Assembly (NCBI GenBank): GCA_018398585.1
Contig: JAGTTD010000001.1
Span: 3,722,501 to 3,786,500, forward strand
Reading direction: 5' to 3'
Source of the DNA: Simmondsia chinensis
Lineage: Eukaryota > Streptophyta > Magnoliopsida > Caryophyllales > Simmondsiaceae
DNA: 64,000 nt
Below, one piece after another: positions 54,406 to 64,000 of the stretch. Numbering within the stretch: position 1 is the first letter of the stretch; every line of letters begins with the position of its first letter. The notes beneath the pieces are model-generated. The model was not told where the DNA came from. It searched no databases and saw only the letters and a program-made list of their open reading frames with translations. A program made the position numbers and the translations under genes.

Positions 54406-57400
54406 CTACTTGGAGCGCAAACCGGGGACATTTTTAAGACCCATTTTTCCAAGAACAAGTTTAGGGATAGCAGGAGGGTTGTCAAGCCCCATGCTTCTGC
54501 TGAACTCATTTGCAAGCTCCACCAGTCGGAGCTTGTCCCGCGCTATGATCTTATTCGAGTTGTAGTAGCCGAGCCACGCCTGGTATGCGGTCTCCTTGTT
54601 CTTCATCTCGACATGGGCCAGCGCTCGCTCCACCTGTTTGGTTAGCATGTAATCATCCCGGTCATCAACATTGAACTCATCGAATATTCCATTAACGTAA
54701 TCTCTAGTTAATTAAACAAAAATAAGCTTCAAGACAAAGCCCGATTGGGTCAGGTTTTGCTGTTAACTATTAATGTTAAGGTCATCTCGGGCTTGAAAAC
54801 AACTAGGGTGAGGTTGGGCTCGGGTTGACCCCATCGTGGTTTGGATTACTTTTGGTTTTTGGTTAAAGCTCAATTCTACATGGGCAGAGTTATTTCAGGT
54901 CACTGGTCCGTCGGTTAGGTCAATTTGAGTATAGGGCCTTTTCAAGTTGGGTTAAGATTAGTCGGTCAAGGTTGTGTTTGGCCAAACTTCTTTTCTCCAA
55001 AATAGTGTTGTTTTTAGGGGAAAGAAGTCTTTTTCAAGGTGTAAGAGTGTTTCACCTAGGGGAAAAAAAAATGCTTTTAAATAAAAGTTGCTGCTGTTTT
55101 TAAATGTCTTTTAAAATATAAACACAAGCAAAAACTAAAATTTTTTATATATCAAAATAACCCTATCAAAAACACTTTTTGCAAAAATGTTTCTGAAAAA
55201 AAAAATCTTCTGAAAAAGGCAATTTTTTACAGTTTGGCCAAATAAGCCCTAAGTCTCAAATGGGATTACTTCAAGTTCCGCTCCAATTATTCGGATCAAA
55301 TTTGCAGTTCAAGTCAGGTCGCTTCACTAACTACTCAGGTCTTTTCAGTTACTCTTTGACATCTCTATCTAGACCCTGCCTTTTGTAGAGAGACCGTTTC
55401 TATGATTTGAACTCATAGCATCCATATCTCAATAGCCACCTCACCGGTTACACCAAAACCAAACCCTCATTTGACATAAATAAGCTTGTTGGAGAAAATA
55501 TGGAATGAATTTGGAAACCTACCTTCTTCCGAAGATCGGGATCAACCATGGGCATGGGAGACTTGGAGATGGGCAAGTCCTTGATGGACAACAAAAAGAA
55601 CTCCTCCCATGGTGCCAACATTAGTATGCCAACCCCTTCTTTCCCCTTACGTCCCGTTCTTCCTAGACGATGTATGTACTGTTCTCTATCTGATGGTAAT
55701 CCCAGCTGTAGAAAACGTCAAGTAACGATATAAGAAGGATGAAGGCGTTCTTCCCCGGCATTTCTCACAACACATCAAGAAGAAAGTTTTTCCATGGAAA
55801 AGGGACTAATATTGATGATGAAAATCGATGCAGAGTATATGGGTATGGGTGCATTCACTTTATAAATGATGGAATCAAATAAAGTCCGCAATGTTATGTA
55901 GTAATCCTTACATAAAAGATTTTGAGCTAGTCATTACCCAACTGGCTGTTATATAATGATACTCATTGCAACCGTCTCCAAGATGCACATCTATATTGAA
56001 GTTCTATTAAATAAAACATATCTATAAATATATAAATATATTAAAAGCTATGAAACTGGCATAAAACATTGATGATAGTATGGCTATTGATTCACATTTT
56101 TGCAGACAAAAGGTTTAAAGGAAACTGATATTCCATTAAAAAATTCAACTCCACCGTGATGTGTTACACAAGATCCCCGATAGCCCACTTCGCAACACTG
56201 CAACCGTGAATTATGAATAGCAACTTAGGATGTGCCCAATACACACGACAAGAAATCATTAGTTTATCGGGAAATTATTCAACACTAGAAATTATCTCTT
56301 TTTCTTTTTTCTAATCACTACACAATCAGGTACTTAATACTGTGAGCATGAAGCATTTTTCAAAAACTAATCACAGAAGACGAGCAGAAGCAAGTATTGT
56401 CTTACCTGTATGACGAGGGTAACATCTGGATAATCAACTCCTCGAGCCGATACATCAGAAGTTACAAGAATTAAACCCTTGGACTTTCGGAACTCGTCAG
56501 AGACTTTGGTCCTGTAACTCTGTGCTTTCCGAGAATGGATCTCTCGAACATTCAAGTTCAGCTCACCAAGAAGATCAGCAACGAGTCTTGTGACCATTGC
56601 CGTGGTACAGAATACAAGAACCTACAGAAAGTAATGCCATCAATTCATATGATTCAGATCGGCAGCACCTTCGGACTTGCTTTAGGAAGCCAAAACCATG
56701 GAGTCATACAGATTTAAGAATATGCCTGTCTTGTCTAGAGGTGTACATGAGCCAAACTGAGCCTGAGCTGGGCACTTATCATGAGCACGAGTTCAACCTG
56801 GCTCATTTGAGCAGGAACCCATCTCAATGGATTTGAAGTTGAGTCCGGTAATGTAGATTCACTTTGGGCTCTTCTAGACTTATTTAGGTTCGAACCTGGA
56901 TTATTCAAGCACATTTCGATTAATAATTTAACTTGATCTTAGCTCATTTAGGCTTACTTAGATTTATAAGTCGGCAAGCCTGGGCTTGGTAGGATCATTC
57001 AGCTGAATCTCGCTCGAACTTGGAATAAGCCAAGCCTTTCAAACTACATAACAGCTAGCTTGCAAGCCACTCAGCTCATTCAAACCACCTAATCTTGTCA
57101 AACAATAACCTTAAACAAGTCAAGAGACTTTCATGTCGGTAAAATAATGTTTCAACACGAGAGAGAGAGAGAGAGGGAGAGGGAGAGAGGGCCGAAGGGC
57201 GAGAGTGAGAGTAAGAGAGTGTGTTTTACTTAAAAAGACCCACAAAAGCAACTTTTCCATTATTTGGCTGGGTAAAATAAACTCAGATACATAAGCCTAC
57301 TGAGAACAAAACCAAGGTCAACCACTACGGCACTCTCTGCCACCACAACTGCACATACCTTATAGTTAACATCATCTGAAATATGCTCCTTCAGAATGGC

Positions 57401-60400
57401 GTATAACAGCGAAAAATGCTTATCCAAGGGCGCAACTAAATGCATCTGTCTGACCTGAAAGGTTGAAATTTTTTGTTTGTTAATACGAGGGATTAACTAA
57501 ATAACATAAAACGATTTATACAAGAAGCCCAGAAGGCTTTCTGAAACCTGAGAGTGTGTTTCCTCGCTACCCTCTTCAACCGTGTCGATAAATTCATGAT
57601 CTCTTTTCAAAGCAATGTGGCACACTTGACGGACCTTCATAGATAAGTTAATTTTTCAGAATAAATTTCATTACATCATAGATAAGAACGAGAAAAGATG
57701 TAAAATAAGGCAACAAACCTCTTCAGGTATCGTGGCAGAAAACATGAGTGTTTGTCGTTGTTTAGGAACAGCAGCAATGATCCTCTCGATGTCCTTACGG
57801 AATCCCATGTCTAAGAGATGATCAGCTTCATCAAGCACGAGCACTTTTACTCCCATAAGCCGGGTTGCAAAGCCTGCAGTATTCTCAAGGTGATCTCTGA
57901 GTCGTCCAGGAGTAGCAACCAAAATCTGTGTTGAAGATGAAGTTAACCAACCTACTCAAGACATGCAACGATCCGATAATTGAAAGGAACAGGAATTTTT
58001 TATGTCAACATCACTCGTACTTTTCTTTTCCCAAAAAAAAAAGTGTTGACTTGAGCAAGAGTGGGAACTTAGCACTTTTGCTTTTAGTTTTTGGTTTTTG
58101 AGACACCAAAAGCTGAGTTGTTGAACCGCCCTTTTCCCTTTTCTGTTTTCTGTTTCCATTTTTTATCTCAAGTCTTCCAAAAACTGAATATATGATATTA
58201 GAAACAAGAAAAAGTCATTTGTGATTCTCTCTGGCCACCCTCTGTTGTTCGACAGGTTCGTGAAACAAAACGAACCAAAGAGGGAACCATAGGGAGATAA
58301 CATTCATCCAATCAGAACTGTGGGCAATGCATATACCAATAAATTAAAAAAAGACCATAGTATTAAAATATGATAGCATAAGAAATTGTAAAAAACATCA
58401 CATAGTATTTTTAGTTTAAAAAATTCATAAAAATAACGGGATGCAATGTTATCTTTTTACTAAGACAAGTAATAACAATCAGTATTAAATTTTCAAAATT
58501 CTTTCAAGTTGCGGGAGGCACTTGCCCCACTTATTCAACAGTGGCTCCTTGTAGTACTGGTGATCCCATAATGTTTATCGATACCTACCTGGCAAGGATT
58601 TGCCTGCATGCGTTTCTGCTCCACAGCGAGTCTCGTACCTCCCATCACAACTTGAACACCAAGAGTAGGATGATATTTTAGCAGGGAGCTAGCTTCTGCA
58701 GCAGCTTGACTTGCAAGCTCTCGCGTTGGGCAAATTACAAGCACGAGAATTGGTGGTCGCTTCTGATCCCTGCTAGCAGGAGGCGACTTTACAGCAACTT
58801 CAATAGATGGAAGCTGAAATTTAGGATTATGGTTAGTCGTATTTCGTGCAATGCGTTAAGATGAGAATAATACTGAAAGAATCATCAGATTTTGGCTAGT
58901 TTGTATTACGGCAAAATATTTTCCATCTCAATTTTATCAACCACCACAAATATGAAAAAGGTTTTCCTACATTGAGGAAAATTGACTTACCCTCAATGAA
59001 AGGGAAAACATTTTCCTTCATGTTGTGGAAAACATTTTTCGAGGGTAATCTCATGTCATATGTTTCAATCCAACCTCAACTTGACCAAAAGTTAACCTCA
59101 TATAAATTTAAAAAATGAAACTATTTTCTTTAGCTAGAAAAAAAAAAATTTTTAAGAAGAAAGTATTTTTAATTGAAAATATTGTATGAAAAAAATTTTG
59201 AATAAAGAAAATGTTTATCATTAAATCAAATGAAGTCTTGAACTTCCCACTTTTGAGTAGGGAATCGTCTGCTCTATAGGATCTCGACAAATGACTTCGT
59301 AGTTCAAAGCATGTGATGAGTTTCAGACAGTCCGGTTTTCAAACCGTAACTTTTTCTTGGAAAGAAGTGAAGTCAGAAGTTGTTGGAGATGATATAGAGC
59401 ATAAGTGAATCCATGGAATGCTCCTCGTGACTTATTAGACAAGTAAATCCTAACAGAAGCATCAGAGAGGAATATCTTACCAAAAACGCTACAGTTTTTC
59501 CGGTGCCTGTCTTAGCCTTTGCCATAACATCCTTACCTAGCAAAACATGCAGTAAATCAGCCAATCATTACACAAGGATATTTTACCTAATCAATCTCAA
59601 TGACCTATGGTTATTACCTGCATGATGTAACGGTCCTGGGCAACGAAAAATAGTAACTTGACGTGAACGAGTTAACAATATTTTCAAGCTGTCACCCACA
59701 GTGGAGTAGGAGTTTTGAACATTGATAAGTTCGCTCAGCTATTTCCCCAAATTTTTATATGTTTTTGGTCAGAGTTGTTGGATTTGATATAATGTTAAGT
59801 AAAGAGGTCTTAGATTCGAAGTTCATCTCCCCACCTCACCCATATGTTGGTGGCCCTATTCAGAACAATGTTGTATCTCCTCATCGTTGAACAAAAAAAA
59901 AAAAAAAAAAAAAATCATTTCGGCCAAAATTTTCATTGTAAGATATCCTTACCCAAGACGCATATTTTGGTGTTAACAAAGAGTTAATGTTTCATATAGC
60001 ACTTTCCCACCCTCATCCAGGTTTTCCGGCCTCATTACCCTATAGCTCACCTGCTCCTCAACCCAAATGGCTATGCTTTTACGCATTATAATCTCAGAAG
60101 ACAAAATGGGTAGACAAAGGAAATGTAGCATCTGCTGCAGCGCATTGTGTACTAACCTTTTAGTATGACTGGTAGAGTTGCCTCTTGTACTACAGTCATG
60201 TTCTCATATCCAACATCCTTGATTGCTTTCAATGTTAAGGGCGATATTGCGCATTGATCAAACCTGTAGTTTTTTAACAGTTAGTCATCCAGTGAACGGT
60301 AACCTAAAAACCATACGACCCTGTGTACCGACCTGTGTCCTTTCAAATCATTTTACCTACAAATTTCCTTTTAACCTTCCACTGAAAATCTTCACCCACC

Positions 60401-61991
60401 TACTAATACGAGAACTACAGAGACTTATGTATTCTAACCATTTCACTTGAGACATGGTCATTTTTGTGAAGCAGAGAAGTATTACTATACAAAAAGATTG
60501 ACTCCAAACTCACCAAGAGATCACCAGAATCACTTGTAACCTATAAGATAGGTAAAACTGACATTTATCAAGTTTGGTCATGCATTCTTCAAGAGGTATG
60601 ACCAACATCGTCGAAGCTAGTACTCCTTTAATTCAAATAATGACAATTTCGCAGAACACAGTACAAAATTGAACTTCTCATATCTTATATCTTTGATAGA
60701 CTGACCACAAAAAGAACTTGCACCATCTACTAAGGCTGACTTCTTCTCCTTTCTTTTCTCATTTAGTTAAATGAAACAAATGCCATTCATAAAGGATTGC
60801 ATTGATGATTCTCAATGTTCATCACTGTTGTACTATGAAAACTATATTGAGCAAAGAAAGCAATGAAAAATACATCAAAGATTCAAAATCAGTACCCACA
60901 TACCTAGTTTCACTAAGGTAAGAGCCACTTCTACTCGGAGAGCTAGGCGGAGAACTCTGCCTTGCAACCTTCTTTGGAAACAAAGCACTTCTACTCTTAA
61001 TTTCATCCTCATCCTCGTCATCATCCTCGTCACCACTAATACCCTCTTCGCTATCTTCATCACCCATCAAATCTATAAAACTAGAAACCGATTTTTCTCC
61101 CCTCCTTGCGAAATCACTGTTCTCATTCTGCGACCCAAATGCAACTCGTCCCACACCCCCATTCTTCACGCTTCCTACCCTCCTATCTCCTCGAACCCAC
61201 CTATCCTTTGCCTCAAACCCCTTTTCTCCCCGCTTCGATCCCTGTCTCACTCCACCTTTCTTTCTACCCAAAGTCCACCCACTATCATCCTCATCTTCTT
61301 CTTCCTCTGATTCATTGCCAAATCTTCTACTATTCCGCACCCCAAAAGCGTGGTCTCCTCTCCTAATCCCTCCCCTAATCGGACCTTTCTTTCTACTAAA
61401 ACCCTGACCCCCATCATCCTCCTCCTCAAATCTCCTTCCAAACCCAGAACTCTTCTTCCCCAAATTACTCAATTTCCGCGAACCCGGCCTCTCCATTTGC
61501 CCCATTTCATCACCGCCGCCACCACTAAATTCCCTCTCTCCCCTCCTCCTCGAACCACCCCCATCTTCCCCTAATTCACCCAAACCCCTAACCCTAACCC
61601 CATCCCTACCCCTCTTTTTCCCTTTCCCATACTCACTCTCCTCCTCATCCTCCGTAAACACCCCCGACTTATACGAACTCGTCCTCAACCCACTAACCCA
61701 ATCACTCAGCTCATCCTCATCCTCAATCAAACTCTTCGACGCCCGAATTTCACCCTCACGCGGGTTCCGGTCGGGTTTGGCCCGAAAAGGGCGGGTCGAA
61801 AAGGAACGAGGGAGATGCGAATTGGGCGGCGAAAACCCTAAACCTAAGTACTTGAGCTTGAAGGGGAAGACCCGGCAGAATACGGGCGGGGCCCGAGATG
61901 GGTGGCGGGTTGAATTGAGTATCATTTGGTGGGAACGGCTGACCGGGAGAGATGACCGGAGGAGAGTTGTCGGAGGGAGTTTTACCGGCAT
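54406..61991 (-). CDS. RH26: DEAD-box ATP-dependent RNA helicase, RH26-type, 830 aa
   Basis: Ten minus-strand exons join in phase: 61991-60904, 60263-60157, 59536-59481, 58813-58589, 57925-57719, 57634-57548, 57454-57359, 56621-56406, 55705-55523, 54633-54406. Start [20 protein letters not shown], rich in Ser/Arg with few acids, suits a mitochondrial or plastid presequence. Residues ~80-340 are low-complexity, Gly/Arg/Ser-rich with acidic runs ([10 protein letters not shown]). The helicase core has Q motif Q389, motif I AKTGTGKT 406-413, Ia PTREL 446-450, Ib TPGR 497-500, II DEAD 524-527, III SAT 555-557, V TSDVSARG 676-683 and [10 protein letters not shown] 706-713. All are intact, so ATP-driven RNA unwinding is expected. 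Length and long N-terminus match Arabidopsis RH26 rather than the shorter RH25 and RH31. The RNA target is unknown. Introns hold MITE and SINE fragments. Confidence 0.92.
54974..55253. mobile_element. hAT-like MITE in the last helicase intron (family F)
   Basis: TGTTTGGCCAAACTTCTTTT on the left, ACAGTTTGGCCAAATAAGCCC on the right; the arms are inverted (AGAAGTC.../...CTTCTGAAAAAG). Non-coding, inside intron 54634-55522. Confidence 0.55.
55368..55470 (-). mobile_element. Au-like tRNA-derived SINE fragment in a helicase intron
   Basis: Minus strand: GGTGTAACCGGTGAGGTGG (A-box region), ATGAGTTCAAATCATAG (B box), then AAACGGTCTCTCTAC and GGCAGGGTC. This order matches the plant Au SINE, whose AAACAGCCTCT part also resembles the tail of the 5S-headed SINEs. 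Confidence 0.5.
57152..57225. repeat. (GA)n microsatellite in a helicase intron
   Basis: GAGAGA runs with GGGAGAGGGAGAGAGGG interruptions between exons 8 and 7. The flanking sequence from 56740 is made of degenerate AGCTGGGC/GAGCACGAG words. Confidence 0.6.
59765..59912 (+). mobile_element. tRNA-like SINE fragment with poly(A) in helicase intron 2
   Basis: GTTGTTGGATTTGATATAATG (A-box-like) and GGTCTTAGATTCGAAGTTC (B-box-like), followed by ~60 bases and a run of about 20 A. Plus orientation, opposite to the gene. Confidence 0.4.
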
Positions 61992-62100
61992 TAGATGGTG
62001 GATTTTGGGTAGGGTTTGAGATTGGGATATTTGTATGAGGGTTTAAGCAGGGTTTTGCACTTCTATAGTGTGGATGCCGATTCCTGTTTCTTTTGGCTGG
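61992..62100 (-). promoter_or_regulatory. Helicase 5' leader with telo-box elements
   Basis: Three AAACCCT-type words on the minus strand within 50 bases of the ATG: 62010-62017 (AAACCCTA), ~62038-62046 and ~62049-62056. Telo-boxes are frequent in plant genes for translation and ribosome assembly. This context fits an organelle RNA helicase. No TATA box seen. Confidence 0.4.
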
Positions 62101-63054
62101 GCACCTAAATATTGCAATAGAGTTATCACAGGGACCCCTCTTATCGTTTGTTTGAATTTTATAAAAATTATTGAGTCAAACGTATAATTAGAGTTTGAGT
62201 TCAACTTATCCGTACAAATCCTATCTTGTAGTGATTTTTGTTACTAATGACGGTAATTGGACAAGTAAAATTTGTTATTTTTGAGTACTTACTTTGTATA
62301 GAGTGGATAAAGGTATAAGTGAGGCGGATAACAGGTGTAGGTTAGGTGGAAATTATATTGCCACCATGACGAGTATGAGACAGATACGAGTATAATGTTG
62401 TACCCGCCCCGCCCCACCTCATATCAACCATATCCGCCCCAATTTGCATTCTATTTCTGTAAAAATAAAAAATATATATTTGATTTAATTATTTAATTTT
62501 GTGTCAAATGTTAGAGCAAATGATAATCAAATTATGCAACATAATTAAATAATTAATTGAGCAAGTATTGATAACGGTTTGTACCCACATAAAGAGGGTA
62601 CGGGTGAGAGTAATAGATACCTGAGGTAATAGAGCAGGTATGAGTATGGATTTGTACCCATCAAGGTAAATATTGGTATCTACTTCACACCCATGGCAGG
62701 TAATTGAGCTTGATTTGATCTAATTCTGTATCACACAAAGTAGAAGAGGAGATAGATAGTCACAAATTAAAACCAAAATTAAAACACAATTACATCCAAA
62801 TTAAAGAGGTACAAACCCTAAAATGATTCAGTTCTAATTGAAGCATCCAAACTGTTACAAACAACATCAACAATTGAAACCCAATTAAAGGATAAAAACC
62901 AATTAAAAAAGGATAATAATAAGTCAACAAAAATTGTATATACAAATCTGACCATCTTGCGTAACTCTTAGAACCGTCCGATAGCAAAAGAATAACAACA
63001 CCACTAAGAAAAGGTAACTTCCAGCACCCCAACACAAACAACCCAAAAAAGTTA
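62101..63054. other. AT-rich intergenic DNA
   Basis: 62330-62700 is a patchwork of GGGTACGGGT/TACCCGCCCC words typical of degenerate MITE-like repeats. 62760-63050 may be the 3' UTR of a minus-strand gene whose last exon could be at 63055. Nothing firmer. Confidence 0.3.
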
Positions 63055-63135
63055 TCAAATCACAGCAGAATAGCCTCTGACTTGAAAAACTGAAACCCAT
63101 TCATCGTCCGAAGCACTTTCAAAAAGGTAAGAACA
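63055..63135 (-). CDS. Possible last exon of an unidentified minus-strand gene
   Basis: A short frame reads YLFESASDDEWVSVFQVRG and ends SAVI-stop (63055-63057). The acidic SDDEWV phrase looks protein-like and the GC content is higher than around it. No convincing acceptor is visible and the upstream exons are not seen, so this is only a candidate. Confidence 0.15.
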   Translation of the reverse strand, partial: CSYLFESASDDEWVSVFQVRGYSAVI

Positions 63136-63207
63136 CCTAACTCATGTAATTTACATCTATCAATCATTTATGCCTACAGCATCATCGCCAAGGATCATGT
63201 CCAAAAA

Positions 63208-63735
63208 AACTAAGCAATTTATCATTTAGGTATACTGACATTTTAACATATACAATGAGATTCCTTAAAGTTCAAAATTTTATTATCTAAATATCTTAAG
63301 GCTTGTAAATTTTATCATAGGTACATTCTATCAAGAAACCAACTTTCTCAACAATTAAGCTGATAATTGAAGGTTCATAATTGGTTTTATACTTTAATAC
63401 ACTCTACCGAAACATAGTGAATTTTTCGGAAGATGATTTTATGTAATCAAGCAATATATAAGCATATTCTATTAGAATTCGGTGAATTTTTTTATAATTC
63501 GCTAAAGTGGTAAAAAAATAGTAGCATAACTCATACATACCATCGTAATTATGTCACATATCAACATTTTTGGGTGAAAATTGTCGAGATTCTAACGAAA
63601 ATCCTTCATATTTCAAAAGAAGATACCTAGATGATAAAATTTTGAAACATTAGGATATTTTATTATATTATGTATATTACAATCTCATAGCACCTAGATC
63701 AAAAATACTTAAATCTCAGTATGATAATTTCAAAC
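63208..63735. mobile_element. MITE family A copy with a nested TRIM 1 solo LTR
   Basis: Left arm CAATTTATCATTTAGGTATA, right arm CATAGCACCTAGATCAAAAA and CTCAGTATGATAATTTC. A ~71-bp TRIM 1 LTR lies inside at 63329-63399 (TATCAAGAAACCAACTTTC ... TTTTATACTTTAATA), flanked by CATTC and CACTC, a 5-bp target duplication with one mismatch. Confidence 0.55.
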
Positions 63736-64000
63736 AAAACGACAACAAAACACTAGACTCTCTAACAAAATTTCAAGGAAAAATAACCTACATTATTAAC
63801 GAAGACGCATTGGAGAAACCAAAAAAAAAAAAAACTTTAGACAGACAAAACATCAATATCCAGAGTTTACTATAAATTTTCAATGCCAAAGGTCACAAAG
63901 ACGTACGAGATATAACAAAAATCCATTGGAAAGAAGAATGCAATCACAACGTAAGTCAACCAACACCAAGTACACTAAACACTACAAGAAGCACCACCAA
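63736..64000. other. AT-rich DNA, nothing recognised
   Basis: No conserved frame or repeat that I can assign. Confidence 0.4.

Noticed and set aside
61106..61574. Plus-strand Pro/Ser/Leu-rich frames in the helicase first exon
   Set aside because: They are antisense shadows of the GC-rich low-complexity exon; the minus-strand frame is open for 362 codons and joins the helicase core in phase.

Overview
This window is nuclear DNA from a flowering plant. It has widely spaced intron-containing genes of plant-only families, AT-rich intergenic DNA, and dense layers of plant retrotransposons and MITEs. The RTE-type LINE with a TTG-repeat tail and the Au-SINE-like fragments fit a eudicot. I cannot name the species.

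Three host loci are supported. (1) Positions 1274-3727, minus strand: a multi-exon gene for an uncharacterised plant protein with the TIGR01589/A_thal_3526 domain; its 3' end is not resolved. (2) Positions 48529-52125, plus strand: a small membrane protein with a probable plastid transit peptide. It looks broken, with no GT donor after its middle exon and an in-frame TAG in its last exon. (3) Positions 54406-61991, minus strand: a complete 10-exon DEAD-box RNA helicase of the RH26 type, 830 codons, every splice junction phase-consistent.

The rest is mostly mobile DNA. Left part (5-19 kb): MITEs, SINEs, solo LTRs, ORF1-only L1 elements and a 293-bp TRIM. At 19.4-22.1 kb lies a decayed RTE LINE, followed by a Copia RT remnant and a MITE. 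At 23.98-30.56 kb a Copia element with two ~950-bp LTRs and a GTTCC target duplication sits inside the LTR of a second TRIM. At 30.6-32.1 kb two copies of that TRIM form a large inverted repeat. At 35.9-41.6 kb is a chromodomain Gypsy element. From 42 to 53 kb the DNA is again SINEs, TRIMs, solo LTRs and MITEs.

The most interesting system is a short retroposon family whose 5' half is a 5S rRNA sequence and whose 3' half matches the end of the local RTE LINE, ending in TTG repeats. Five 5S-headed copies are present, three with clear 15-19 bp target duplications, plus seven tail-only insertions. This fits a 5S-promoted SINE mobilised by the RTE LINE. MITE boundaries and LTR calls without target duplications are approximate, because all positions were read by eye.
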